Shown piece by piece: positions 34,714-46,599 of a stretch of DNA of 64,000 nt. The stretch spans positions 738,762 to 802,761 of the forward strand of contig JACTVC010000023.1 in assembly GCA_018417955.1 (NCBI GenBank), written 5' to 3'. The notes beneath the pieces are model-generated. The model was not told the DNA's origin and did not search any database. It saw nothing but the letters and a program-made list of their open reading frames with translations. Position numbers and translations under genes: made by a program. Position 1 is the first letter of the stretch; every line of letters begins with the position of its first letter. The stretch is from Laccaria trichodermophora. Taxonomy: Eukaryota; Basidiomycota; Agaricomycetes; Agaricales; Hydnangiaceae.

Positions 34714-35654
34714 AATTTTGTTTTTTCTCTCTTTACGTATATTAAATGAAATTCACCATGATCATGATTTGCTTATTGTTCCATCAAATTTAAAGGGGGC
34801 CGACAGGATTTAAAAAATTGTCTGCTTATATTATTCTAATGCCATTGCCACGTGTCTATGTTGTATCTAAGTGTCTCTCAGGACGTTCTAATTTACATAG
34901 TGGTAAACAGTTGGGTTCATTTTTGATCACCGACTAATACTGGCAACTACACCTATATCTTCTGAGTCCCGTACTCATGAGCTTGTCAAGCCTTCTTGTT
35001 AACTCGCGCCGAGACATTCCTGGCCATCGTCCCTAATCTAGTTTTTGCGCGTCTCGGCTTTGTCGAACGGGCTATTCATCCCTACAAATACCTTTTCTAG
35101 ACTCTGCACGTCTCGGCTTTGCCGAACGCGCGCGAAGTGGCTTTCCTCACCTTCCGTCACACTTGCCCCTCTGTTCTGCGCCCGCTTTACCTTCTCAGAC
35201 CGCTGCCTCTCTTGCGTCTCGGCTTTGCCGAACGTGAATTCTCAATATCTTAGATACGCGCACTATCCTTCAAGAATCGCCTCTCGCTCCATCCTCTTAC
35301 CGTCTCTTCCAACACTTTGCCCACGCCCGTTTCAGTTTTGACGAACGTTAATTCTCACTTCTCCATCCTCTTGTTTGCCGAACGTTCTTTCGCCCTTCCT
35401 CCTCTTTCCACGACTCGCCAGAACTCTGACCAGACTCTACTAGTTGTGACTTCGTGGAACTATGTCGTAAGTACACCTTTTGTAGAGCGCCGTAATCTGG
35501 AACTAATGACTCATTCAAACAGTAAACGCGAGTTCTGGAGAGGTCATTTCTGGCAGGAGGGCGGATTATCTCAGCAGAAAGTGCCATCGTGCGCTGACGA
35601 GTCCATGTAAGCGATTTCGCCGAATGTCATCCACAAAAACATCTGACATTTGAG
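34714..35654. other. Intergenic with hairpin-forming repeats upstream of the next gene
   Basis: No gene supported. The 3' flank of the dioxygenase gene is AT-rich. From 35050 to 35390 a short repeated motif occurs (separate entry). 35400-35654 has short open frames only. Confidence 0.5.
35050..35390 (+). repeat. Dispersed 20-bp motif with a 4-bp stem hairpin, about five copies
   Basis: CGTCTCGGCTTTGCCGAACG occurs exactly or nearly so at 35050 (one change), 35109 and 35215. Degenerate copies lie near 35330 (TCAGTTTTGACGAACG) and 35371 (TTGTTTGCCGAACG). CGGC-TTT-GCCG is an inverted repeat. Copies are unevenly spaced (59, 106, about 115 and about 40 bp) in a pyrimidine-rich stretch upstream of the gene at 35655. 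They could be protein-binding sites or a small repeat. Confidence 0.75.
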
Positions 35655-38359
35655 ATGTGGAGGCCGCTTGACCGCTCCCGTGGTCGATTGATTCACGTGG
35701 CTGGTGTGAATTACTATTCGCCAAATTGCTCACGGACGGTTCAAGTTCCAAAAGAAACAAACCCCAATAAGCAGCAGTTTCCTCTGACTTTGGGCTGGAA
35801 GGACTTTACGGAGCCAAGATGGTGGACAGACACTCATGGCTGGCTTGCCTTTGTTCCTCGTGAACCAATGTTAGTTGGTTTTCCTTTCGATCGCCTAGCT
35901 CGCCTGCCACAAACTTTTACCTCAACATTAGAAGGAAAATATTCACTGCCCCAAGAAATTGTTGATTCTTGGACAAGGCTAGACCTTGATTTGCTCCATG
36001 TCACCCGAAGACTCCTTGGAGCTTACCAAATTGCGGCAATCGCTCCATATTCTCCTTGGGCCAAGGGGTATCGGATGTCTTTTAAACAACCCCATTCTAC
36101 CAAAAAAGCTGCAATGCTTTCCCAAGATTGGTTTTTTGTCTGGATGGGTTTACTATCCTATGGGGTGGCTCGAGCAGAGTTCTCGCTAGAGGCACAGAAA
36201 GATTATCGACGGCGGTGCGAAGACCAAGGAAAAGATGCCATTCTTGGAGTACCCGACTGGCGATCATTTTTAAAAGAGCGAAGCCCTGATTACCCGAATG
36301 AATTTTGCTTCGATTCTACCTGGGTGGATGCCATCTCTGCTTCGACCGTTTGTGACTTTTCAATTAGTAATCCTCGGGCGGGGGTTTTCCTCAAGCTACC
36401 CAATCAGGGACCTTCCGACCATCAGCCTTCGATTCGGTGGTTCTGCCAGAGAGGCATACCTGTCTGGTATAGATGGGGTCCTGAAGAACATGAATTAGCC
36501 AAGCAAAGTGAATTCTATCGAGGTCTGGCACCATTAACAGACAACCCGGGACACCCGTCCTTGTTCACCAACCTGCAACATGCCGTTATGCTCTCTCCTG
36601 GGACTTCTTCACCCGCGAGGTCGTCTGGTTCAAAGTCATGGCGGCAGTATTTTGCAGACCTTGAAAAGGAAAACCTTGAACGGGTAAAGGTGGAGTCTGC
36701 TAGAGATCGTGAGAGACGACTTAACCGCGAGCGCCAACCACCATCCCGGAGTGCCAAAGTGATTGAGTGGGTTGAGCCTCTAAATGGCGGAAACCAACTT
36801 ATTCCAGAAGAAAAAACAGTGGCAGAGCGCGTCGACATTCTGGAGATGTACGAAGACAAATACAAACGATATGATTCATTCAATAATACATGGCATATCT
36901 GTGAAGAGTTTGGAGCTGATCAACCATCTACGTGGCAGGAGTTGGAGGATTATCGAATGTTCCTTGGGGACTACACCAATGCGGAGAGAGAGGAGATTGA
37001 ACAGATGGGGTTAACTGTTGAACCTCCCTCCTTTTCAAATACCCCCCTCCGTGCCCCCACTCCACCTACAAATCCTGAATCATACGTTGCGACCGACTTC
37101 CCTTCTGACCATTTCCAAGTGGTCAACAGCCTTCGCCAGACATCTCTGCTGGAGCTGTTGCAAAGTAACGTCTGCGCGACATTGTATGAACACTATGGAT
37201 TGATTCCTCCAATCCCAATTCCACAATCACATCCTGAATTCTCTGAGAAGGAAGGACAACGCTTCGGCCGCTGGCTCGGTTTGGACACAGATGACAAGCC
37301 AGAAGTTCGCCGACAATTTGAGGCGTCTGATATAGCTCGGCTGTCTTTGCAGTTCGTCAAACTATTGGTAGCTGGCAAATGTCCGTCAAGTGACTACTGG
37401 GATCTTTCGCCAAGTAACCGCGAGTCATTGGTGTTTTCCAAGCGACTGAAATCAGTGTCGTTATCCTTTTTTGAACAGATTCAAGCCAACCACCGTTGGA
37501 TCTTTGTTTTCGACTTCAACAGTGAGGCGACCGTGCCTTGGAAGCTCGCAGTGACAACTGCTGCCGACGTACTTCTGGTCTGTAGACTCGATCCACGTTA
37601 TAGGGAGGCTGATATTGCACGTTTTTTGATTGAGCGTGGGGTGCCTTTCCGTACCCTGGTGTGGAAAAGTATAATGCCTAAGCCCCCCCCAAGTATGCCC
37701 ATCATTTATCAGCTCCCTTCTCGCGGCCCCAATTATGTTTTCAGTAAGCGCGACTTTGAAGGTTACATTCATCTCCGAGAGATTCTGGTCCGGCAACCAC
37801 GTATCCGTGCAGCTTTGCTTCGAGGGGGGATGCCATGGCGGTTAGTCATCAGCTTTATGCATCCTGACAAGATATTGGGTGGCCCTGTAGGTGGTGGTCC
37901 TATGCGAGAAGTTCATCACCCTTCTGGTGAGATGCTTGTCGACGATGATCTAACAGACTTGGAGCTGGACTTGTTGTGCGGGACATACATCTGTGACACA
38001 GGTATGTAATTATACATTGAGTAGATCAGCCATTGAAAACTCTTCTTACAGGGGAAGGTCCCGTCATAGCATACAAGTCTTGGTTCCCACCAGCTTTTTT
38101 GTTTGAGAAGAAAGACTGCGCGGAGAACTATGGCCGCTGGACTGATTACCGGGAAGCCAGATATAGGCGTCGTTTGTTGGATATTGAGCAACGTGGGGCT
38201 CAACCAGAGCCTGTGTCAAGATGGCGGGACCAGTTGAGGGGTCTCAAAGAGACGCGCTTCCTCAATCAAAACATGGAAAAGCTGGCGCTTAAGTTCTTGA
38301 GCGAACACCGTCCTGATATGGCGCACCTTACTTGCGAATGGAGGCCAAAAGAGAGGTGA
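35655..38359 (+). CDS. Large basidiomycete-specific protein of unknown function
   Basis: Function unknown. A long exon (35655 to about 38002) joins through a 46-base intron (GTATGT...TTACAG) to a final exon ending at 38359, about 880 residues in all. Visible landmarks are HGWLAFVPREPMLVGFP, SPWAKGYRMSFKQP, WFFVWMGLLSYGVARAE, IRWFCQRGIPVWYRWGPEE, a charged helical stretch (YFADLEKENLERVKVESARD), VTTAADVLLVCRLDPRYREA, DIARFLIERGVPFRTLVWKS, RIRAALLRGGMPWRL, LDLLCGTYICDTGEGP, and WFPPAFLFEKKDCAENYGRW with WRDQLRGLKETR near the end. From memory, proteins with this set of blocks are common and multicopy in agaricomycetes and have no assigned function. No transmembrane or known catalytic motif is visible. 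It is apparently intact. The start could lie slightly upstream in an unrecognised exon. Confidence 0.65.
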
Positions 38360-38499
38360 AACTCAATAAGGACTACAATACTGTATTCTCCATCGCGCAA
38401 TCGATTTGTTTTCTTGGACCTTATCTTTGTTGATTTCAAGCTAGTCTAGATCACGTACGGGCAGTCAACTCAATCGATTGTTACGATCGTTCTTTCCAA

Positions 38500-38945
38500 G
38501 TCGAAGATTAAATGCAAAGAACATGCGTGGCGTTCGTGTCAACCATACGTGGTATGGATTGGTTGTGGAGCTCTGGATATTGATATTTTTTATCCAGTTG
38601 TATGCTGATGCCATCTATCGTGGAGGAGGTCAAATGATCCCAATAATGCGTCGCGCGACCTATGCTGCCTGCCTGATCGCCACACCCGGTCACCAGGAGC
38701 CCATCTATCTTGGTATGATATTTCACCCTTTAGTGTATAGATATCAAACTTATATTTTATTCAGTCGAAATACAGTGCCCTGGGAACGCCATCGTATCCA
38801 ACGGCCTGGAAGACCGCTTGCCTGTCGCTGAATCATTCGGCTTCAACAGCTGCGCTCGCATACCGCTGGCCAAGCGTTCCCCCAGAGTGTGTTCGACCAT
38901 TGAGAGACGCTGAATCGTTGGAAGATTGCTTCTCAATTGGCGAAG
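38500..38945 (+). pseudogene. Fragment of translation elongation factor 2 (eEF2)
   Basis: Partial copy of the late part of eEF2, the ribosomal translocase. NMRGVRVN is followed, after an intron-like gap, by LYADAIYRGGGQMIPIMRRA, then TYAACLIATPGHQEPIYL. After a second GTATGA...TTCAG intron come VEIQCPGNAIV and LPVAESFGFNS. The highly conserved eEF2 blocks (ADAIHRGGGQ, RR-x-x-YA, QEP-x-x-LVEIQCP, AYLPV-ESFGF) are all recognisable. After SFGFNS the frame shifts and similarity fades (PSVPPECVRPL in another frame resembles the GGQAFPQ-VFDHW region). Upstream GTPase domains and the C-terminus are absent. Retained introns argue for a genomic DNA duplication rather than a reverse-transcribed copy. 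Confidence 0.75.
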
Positions 38946-39500
38946 CAGCATCCATCTTCTGGTATATTTTTACGCATCTTAATATGTGACATGCTGACGT
39001 GGCAGCTTTGACAGGCCGAATTTTTTCATAAAGCCGTGCGATGGGAATTGATGAGCGCTCTTTGGAACTACAGTTAAATGGGATGAAAAGCATGCTCGCC
39101 TTGTAAGGTCGTCACCTGCTGGAGCTGTTCATCTTCCTTCGTGTGCCAACTCCCATTACACTAGGGTTTCTGGCTACACAGCTCTATGCTTCGACAGGCC
39201 AGAGATTTATAAGGATGCTAGATCTAGAGCTAGGTATGATGCCTTGTCGACGCCCTTGCCAAACATCACCAAATATACTTCCTTCGAGGCTCTGGTCTCA
39301 TAGACAGACGATACAAGTGAATTTTTGATGTGCTATACGGTTCACGTTGTATGTGGTCTGTTTTATATCACGCCGAACCGTGTCAGAAAGTTGTTATGTA
39401 ATCTTCGACCTTTGAAATGGCGGACCGACCTCGTCGCGTCAGTATATCTACGGCTCCTTCATTGTCGACCCGACATTCAACCGTTTTCGAACACGACAAT
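38946..39500. other. Spacer, nothing recognised
   Basis: Short frames only. No domain could be assigned between the eEF2 fragment and the RecQ-like remnant. Confidence 0.4.
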
Positions 39501-39502
39501 TC

Positions 39503-41614
39503 TTGAAACTTCATTTACTTTACCTCTTGGATGGATTGAGCCCTTCTGGACCTATGCCTATGACTACAGGAGCCCGCTGGCAGGACCCTATCGGCGTAGT
39601 GACCATATGCACCATCGTGAAGACGATTGTACCATTATGGAGGGACGGGCTGCACCCTGTACAGCTTGAATTCGTTTCTGCAATCCTTGATGGTCAAGAT
39701 ATACTTTGCTGCACTGCAAATGGCGACGGAAAATCGGCAGCCTTTGCTGTTGTTACTGGTCTCATTCTTGTCGAATGCACATCCGGCGCTTATTCTGCCG
39801 GACTTCATACCCGAAAAAGACCTATCGGTGTCGTAATCACACCAACAAAGGGACTACCCAATAATATCGTACGTTTCCCACCGTTTTTTCACGTTTCGTG
39901 CTCTCGACTTTCTAGGTTTTCGGACTGTCAAAACTCAACGTCTCCGCTTCCTCGTACTGCAACGAAACTCCGAGCGAAGCACGAAAGGCTGGAATCCGAT
40001 TGGCAGATGCGATAAAGGAATGTATTAGATGGCAGGTGATTTGTGTGGATCCGGAGCACTTACGCGACAAAGAGTGGTGGCAAATCACAGAGAGTCCGAT
40101 TTTTTGATCCAACGTCTTGTTTGGGTGTATCGACGAGGTCCACTTGATCAATGTCTGGAGGTCAAATCCCAAAGAAAAGAAGGGATGGGTACTGCGTTCA
40201 CGACTATCGGGGCTTTCTTACGTGCTCGATTTCCTGCTTCAATATCTGTTATCGCCCTCACAGTAACCCTCGAGCCGGGTTCATTCACAATTTCTGTCTG
40301 TAAGAATTTGGGCTTCTTTCAGGGCAATTCAAATTCATCCGGAGGTCTAATGAGCGTCCAAACATTCAGTTCAGTGTCCAATTCATCACTCGTGTATTGA
40401 ACGACGAGAAGTTCCCCGATTTGATCCCATACCTGGCTACTGGAAGGAAAACGATTATACACTGTCGAACTCTTGATCAAGTTGCCCGCGTATACACTTA
40501 TATCTGGCGACTTCAACCTGACGGCGCGGACAAGCTCATCCAAGCGCGAATGTATCATAGCATCAACTCTCCAGAGTACAACGAAGAAACAATACGGCTT
40601 ATCAATGATGATCCACATTGTCAAATCATGATCTCCACGGTCGCTTTTTCAAACGGACTTAACGCAAAGTCCCTCTTTGATAGTCTTTGTCTTGGATTTG
40701 CATCGACGTTCAATCAGTCTTGGCAAGAAAAGGGGCGCGTAGGACGAAATCCCGACACAATTGGCTGAGGCATTACGTTCGTAGAATGAAGGCTGCTGAA
40801 GTGTAATTGAATGTGAGTATCATCCCCGATATCCTTGTGTATGTTGCTCATCCTTGTTTAGCTCTTGTTGCTCCTTCAATACAACGTAATAATCTCTCAA
40901 AGTCCAAAGTCTAAGACCCCCCAGATTCTAGATCAAACAAAGGCGCTTGTGATTGTGGAAAAGCGCTGCTACATTTCCCGAATCAATATTTGCTATGCGA
41001 ACTCTTCACTAGACCCGTCTAAACCTGATCTACTCACAGCTGGCCGTCTCCTACCCTCCTCACTTTGCGTATTGCGGCAAGGCGGTGGCACGAATGCATT
41101 CTCAACATTGTCACCAGAAAATGTGTTTCCGATCTTAACACCACCTAAATCTGCCGTTGTTTCAAAGTCGCGGATGAAAAAGAAAGGAGGATTGGGTAGC
41201 CGCCGAAAAACATCTGATGGAACTCGGAAACTTTATTCGCCAAATGGAACGTTGTTCAGATAGCCACAAATACCGCCCTCGCGCCTCCTACTTTCCACTT
41301 GATGTATCATCATCAATACTCGTCCACTTGCTTGTCAGGCATATCCCTTCCCACCTCGAAGATCTTGTTGGCCACCCATGGATCTACTACAGCACCCACG
41401 GAACCGCTCTCTACGACTCTATTATTGATATTCCGACACGCATCAATGTTGGGTGCACTAACGAATCGTAAACGCCAAGCGATGGAAGACATCGCCAACA
41501 GACCAGAGCGACGACGAGCACCCAGAGCCACAACCAAGCGTTACTCAAATACAAGAACAGTTTGGCCCAAGGTACCAGACGCGCCGGCGTGGCCTTATCG
41601 AAGATCCGTCTAGA
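39503..41614 (+). pseudogene. Broken RecQ-like DEAD/DEAH helicase
   Basis: Remnant of a RecQ-related ATP-dependent helicase of a type common in agaricomycetes. In order: LHPVQLEFVSAILDGQDILC, an ATP-binding motif (CTANGDGKSAAFAV), IGVVITPTKGLPNNI, then after a short intron ICVDPEHLRDKEWW. The DEVH box (IDEVHLINVW, near 40130) is in one frame, and ALTVTLEPGSF (motif III region) in another. SNERPNIQFSVQF follows, then LATGRKTIIHCRTLDQVARV, QARMYHSINSPEYNEETIRL, QIMISTVAFSNGLNAKS (motif V) and QEKGRVGRNPDT (motif VI, usually GRAGR). The C-terminal part continues with KALVIVEKRCYISRIN, YRPRASYFPLDV and a basic tail to 41614. Two or more frame changes and stops interrupt it (after motif VI, around 40100-40190 and near 41260), more than introns explain, so it is probably non-functional. 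Confidence 0.7.
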
Positions 41615-43217
41615 GGTAACGGAAAGGAGAATGGTGTCGAAAGGGTGAATAAGTTGAAGTGATCATGCCGAAACAGTTCATTCTTGAATCCAACTGGCAA
41701 CATTCTGGACGTCTTTTTCCATCGAGGTCGATTTTTCAATGAAACATGAATTGATTTTTCAGCGATGGGTACTGTTGTAATCCTTCAAACGCGTCAATTG
41801 CAAGAGTACGAGTGAACGCTTGGGAATGCGACGTTGTTTCAAAGTCCGAAGAGTACATAACAACTTCCTGACACGGTTCGGGGGCGTGATACTATGCACA
41901 GGACTACTGGCCATAGGAACTCAAACTTTTGTAGTTTGGATGGATGGACACTTGGTGTCTGAAGGCCCATCAAGAATATGTATTGCCTACTGACATTCTA
42001 CAATTCTAAGCACACCACCATCGTCAAAATGAATACTGCAAGCTAGCCAACTAGATCAGAAGGTTTGACTTCGTTTCGTATTATATAATCTCAAGCTAGG
42101 ACATTTCAGACGGAAGGTTCCCAAGCATTTTGTCCGTCTCCAACATTCGTTTTCGAAACAGGCAGCCATCCGCGGTCTTACTACCCCGCCCTTTTCATAT
42201 GAAGCTTTTCGACGTGGATGTACAAGAGGTTCTACGTCAAAATAAGGCGGTTACCGACTATTTCCACCCATAATGGCGCCAGTCGTACCCATCATTTTTC
42301 AAGCCAGAAAGGCGCTGTTCCCTTTCTACGCCTTGGGATCTTGATCATTGAATTCTATTACCCAATTTCCATCGTAGTCATGCACCCATGTTTAGTAACC
42401 TAAAATGTTATTTGCGTTCGCATGTGTGCCGTCGCCCGCGCTACTTCCACCAAATCCGTTCCCACTCATAACCCACTAACACATAGATTCATTGACGCCC
42501 CAATGCTGCTTGCGCTACGGAATAACCGGCCACGTCGCCAGAAGGCCGACCATGCTCAAAGGTGTATTGGGCGTTGTCTTACGCAACAGAATGCCACAGT
42601 CAAGACTAAGGGCTACCAGATAGCCCATTGGGTTTTGATGTAAGTCGTTTCCTATGAAATCGAAGTAAATCTAATAATTACATCGCAAGGGGTGGCCTTC
42701 ACCAAAGTCAATCCGACCACCTTCCTCATTACACCCTCCGAGCTTTCGGAGCCAATGGAACTGGTCTTTTGACGTATCATGTATATCCAAAAGGCAAGGG
42801 TGTGCTCTTTGATAACGGCGGATACAAGTGGATGACGGGAGGGCGTTAAATGAACTTCGAAAACGAGTGTGAACGGAAAAGTAAGTATTCCTGACGTATC
42901 ATCGCGGCAATACACGACATCTATCAGTCAGTAGTTCCGAATATCCATGGTACCCTGACTTTTTCGGTACACAAGTCCCCCAATGCATAGTTTCCGGTAG
43001 CCAGTAGACATGGTAACTCTCTGCCTGATGTACACAGCCCTTGATACTTAGATCCAGGCTTCAAGAGCTACTGTGCCTACTGCATCGAAGTAGTTTCAGC
43101 CAGTTGTAGGTACCTTAGGCTACACATGTTACTGATACCGAATATTTGAATGATCATGTATTGAATTATATATATATATTCAACAGACTGATGAGAATAG
43201 GATCTTTCCTCTTGCCG
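41615..43217. other. Gene-poor stretch, possible decayed coding remnants
   Basis: No gene could be identified. Plus-strand segments near 42160-42300 and 42660-42845 (LRAFGANGTGLLTYHVYP, VLFDNGGYKWMTGG) look protein-like but are short and flanked by stops. They may be remnants of an unrecognised gene. 43100-43200 is AT-rich with a TA run. Confidence 0.4.
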
Positions 43218-43983
43218 TCAACCTCCTCCGCAACCCAACCTCAACCCCAAACTCATACCAAAGTTACGGATGTTCAGAAACCCGTAGAACGCACGGAGAA
43301 GGGGAAGGGCAAGTAGTGGCCAAAGAAAGATGTAGACTGGCAGCGGACAGGGGCAAAGAGCCCAGATTGGCGATAAGGAAAGAGGTGTGTATCCTTGACA
43401 GACCGAGGAGCTGGGACGAGTGGAGATCAGGATGGTGAGTATGAGGTTCGTTGTGAGTTGCAAAGCTTTTGCTGGGTCTGTAAAACTCGTTGGGAGAGGG
43501 AGCCACCAGGCCGAGCACTGGAAGAGCGCGCTGCCGTTTCCCAGCTTTGTCTAACCCTTCTAAACCAACCCGTAGCGCGTACAAAATTGGTACAAAATAG
43601 CATCGGTATCTTTGACCAGTGCTTTACATTTCTCACATTGTGTCAGGCTGTTTCCTACGTCGACAACTGTCAGCTCATGACAACAAATATAGCAAGTCAC
43701 CAACCTCAGTTGGCACTCTACATACCCCGCCATATTTCTTTCCAACACAGCCCGAAGGTCTACCACCAGCTGAGCGATATCGACTTCTGCAATAGCAACT
43801 GGAAATCCATGGAGCGAGCAGAGGTCCAAGATGAAGTAGATGATCAGGACGTAGTTGATGTCGTTGCTGACGTCGCGACGGCCGGGGAACGCTCGGAAGC
43901 ACGTAAACGATCTTTAAAGAAGTAAGTAATGCCTCATAACTCAAAGCATCGTAAAACTCACCTATATCCGAAAGATACAACAT
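43218..43983 (-). CDS. Hypothetical protein, gene model uncertain
   Basis: Overlapping open frames occur on both strands, so the gene is uncertain. The minus-strand reading is the more natural. A short first exon (MLYLSDI) is followed by an intron with a GTGAGT donor near 43961. A stretch then encodes INYVLIIYFILDLCSLHGFP, VAIAEVDIAQLVVDLRAVLE and a cysteine-rich segment CYICCHEL...CEKC. Near 43400-43220 a hydrophobic stretch (VYIFLWPLLALPLLRAFYG) could be a membrane segment. No family was recognised. The competing plus-strand frame (43395-43925, 176 residues) is low in recognisable features. Confidence 0.3.
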
Positions 43984-44029
43984 GCAGCCACGTTACAGAA
44001 CATCCACGACGACACAAACACGTTTAGCA

Positions 44030-45090
44030 GACGTTGATACGTCCTGGCGAGCCTTGGAGAGGTGGAAAAGGAGCGGTGACGCGACGAAGCGATGAAACGA
44101 CACAGGTAGTGACGTCGACCCCTTCGCTAAATCTTCAAAAAATGACGGCGTGTAGTCGTTCCAGCCCGCAACGTCGACCGAAAGCGAGAAACGAGTGTTG
44201 GGGGGGACTATGTCGTGCCCAGATAGCGATTGGCGGAAGGCAATACGTTGCGTCTACGCAAGGCGGGGCTGTGATGACTGTAAACGAAACGAGTAAGTCC
44301 TCTTCGTGCCTAGAGTTTTGAATCACTTAACGAACCTTTTCATTCTTTTCTGTTGCAGTTCTCAACTGCCACGCATGTCATCCGACAGAGAGGGCGTTTA
44401 GCGGATGACGATACGTCCTCTTGACGCCATGGCGAGGTGGAAGGGTTCTGGAAGGCCGAGAGTCACGTTTGACGGATTTGCGGACGACAATACATCGTTT
44501 TGGGGCCAGGAGGGGTGCAGGGCTTTGTGCAATGGTTGGAAAAATTTGCCAGCACATAGGGATGGCGTTTAGCGGATGGAAATACATCGTCTCGAGGCCT
44601 CGGAGACTGATGGCGGTGGAAGGGTTGGAAACACTTGCCAGTGCGTAGAGACGGCGTTTAGCGGACACTGATATGTCATCTCAAAGCCATGGCGAGGTAG
44701 AAGGGTTTCTGAAGCGGGAGGGTGGCGTGGGACCGTTTGGCGGAAGACAATACGTCGTCTAGGGGCTAGGAGGGATGCAGGACACCGTGGAATTGATAGA
44801 AAAACTCTAAACGAAATGGGTAAGCATCTCCTCGTACTCATGATTTTGAATACTTACCAAACGTTTTTTCTCGTCTTTTCGAAGTTCTCAACCCCAACCA
44901 ATGCCATCCCATGCATAGAGAGGGCGTTTAGCGGACGGCGATAGGTCGTTTCGAAGCCTCAGAGACCCATGGAGAGGTGGAAGAGTTCCGGAAGGTAGAG
45001 GGTGGCGTGGGACTGTTTTAAACGTCGTCTTGGGGGTGCAAGGCATTGTGGAACGGTTGGAAAAAGTGGGGAGCATGGCACATTCGACGG
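44030..45090. repeat. Degenerate nested repeats carrying GGCGTTTAGCGGA
   Basis: The word GGCGTTTAGCGGA recurs at 44393, 44564, 44653 and 44933. Each time it is followed by a variant of NGATACGTC-TCN-NGCCATGGNGAGGTGGAAG. A second block, AACGAAA/T-GGGTAAG...TTTTGAAT-ACTTA, occurs at about 44287 and 44812, roughly 525 bp apart. The minus strand encodes related peptides in each copy (around PASLLAPRRRIVF and LPPRHG), which may only reflect the DNA repeat. Possibly a decayed tandem family. Confidence 0.65.
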
Positions 45091-45632
45091 GATGTGAAAC
45101 CAGTTTCCTGAAGGTGTTTCGGAGGCTGGAGTGTGTGGGCCAAAGGAGTTTGAGCGATGCAGCTCCAGAAGCCGAGTATGGTATGCCACCCTTCCCAGTT
45201 TCACGAGATTAGAAGACGAAGGAGTGTCCCTCGGCGTCGGCGCAATGTAATACCTGCCAAAGAATCGTGAGCAAGGGTATCGTGGTGATCAAGAACAACG
45301 ATGAAAAATTGCCATACATGGCAAATATTCGGGACGTGACAGCGTGACCCGCCCTTTACAATATCTTCTTAATGTTTCGGATGGTCTTATCGCAAAAATA
45401 TCAGAGAACAAAATTGCTATAAAAGGGAAAGATATCTTTCCGATATCTTTCACATATCTCCGTCATCAACATTTTAAATAACCCCAATCATTAAATTGGA
45501 AAAGATATTGAAGAAAGTATTTTAAATTTCTTTCCTGATATATCTGGCCAAGAAAAGGTGTAAAATCTATCAATTTCTACACTGTTTTTTCATGATTTAT
45601 CCGCCGTTTACATAAGCCAATGCCCGCAGTGA
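45091..45632. other. AT-rich spacer, nothing recognised
   Basis: Stops in all frames. It has a few repeats of GATATCTTTC around 45430-45460. It marks the change from gene-bearing sequence to the repeat block. Confidence 0.4.
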
Positions 45633-46260
45633 ATGTCCGAAATTTTGGATGTAATTTTGACAAGGCCAGACAACCCCCATAGAATGCTCCAATGTCCGAA
45701 ATTTAGTACTTCAAGTACCTGAAAATGTGGCCAAAAAAACATCTGGATCTGTATTTAACATGCTGAATGTCATTGCCCCGAAAATATGGCCGAAAAAATG
45801 TCCGGATTTGTGACTAACTTGGTGAACATCACTGATCCGAAAATGCGGCTGAAAAAACATCTGGATTTGTATTAGTGCAACAATGGCCAAAATTTTGGAT
45901 GTAATTTTGACATGGACCAGACAACCCCCCACGGAATACGTTGATGTCCTAAATTCTACACTACAAAACTTTGTAGTGTCTGCTTTTTAGACTACACAAT
46001 TTTGTAATGACCAGTTGAACTCAGGCAGAACTCTCTCAATTCTTAACCGATTTGGATGTTCTTGGGCTCGTTTTGACAGGTAAACCCGTGGGGTTGTGGG
46101 TACGGGTACTCTACAGGTCATGTATGGGCCACTTGTCCGATATTTATAGGTTTTTTAGTGTCCTTGATCATGAATGAGTATATGGGTTCATGGGTCTATG
46201 GTTGAATGAGTGAAAAGGGTGGACATTTTGCAATTGCTGGATCATTGGTTTACTATGTAC
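45633..46260 (+). repeat. Left arm of a large inverted repeat
   Basis: Reverse complement of 46600-47227, with the axis at 46430 (each position x pairs with 92860 minus x). In the stretches I compared the arms are almost identical; two differences were noted (45938/46922 region and the CCGG/CTGG site near 45803). The arm contains about three copies of the 59-bp repeat, a smaller palindrome (ACTACAAAACTTTGTAGT near 45960), and the shared segment around GGGTACGGGTACTCTACAGG. A 73-residue open frame appears identically in both arms but is only the repeat read through. Confidence 0.92.
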
Positions 46261-46599
46261 AAGTATATATATGTTCATGGAGATATGGTTCAAGGAGTGA
46301 GAATGACATACTTCAATATTAAAACTAAGTGAAATACTGGAATGTCAAATTGTCCATCCTTTTCACTCCTTCAATGATAGTCCCATAAACCTATGTACTA
46401 ATTCATAGTGAAGGACACTAAAAATTATATGTCAGAAAAGTGGACTACAAACTTTCAAGTTTGGGAGACCAGACATCAATGAATAAGTACATATGTTCAT
46501 GGGGATGTATGGTTGAAGAGGTGACACAGACAGTGAAAGCAATAGCAAAATGCCCACCATTATCACTCCTTCAACTATAGCACCCTGAATCTATGTACT
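46261..46599. repeat. Spacer of the inverted repeat with small alternating repeats
   Basis: A 340-bp loop. It contains several copies in both orientations of a motif around TATGTACT-ATTCAT and CACTCCTTCAA, related to sequence inside the arms (GAATGAGTATATGGGTTCATGG). The palindromic organisation therefore continues into the loop in degenerate form. Confidence 0.6.

Noticed and set aside
43395..43925. 176-residue plus-strand frame as a gene
   Set aside because: No recognisable features, and the minus strand shows a better intron and hydrophobic/cysteine pattern; left unresolved rather than called.
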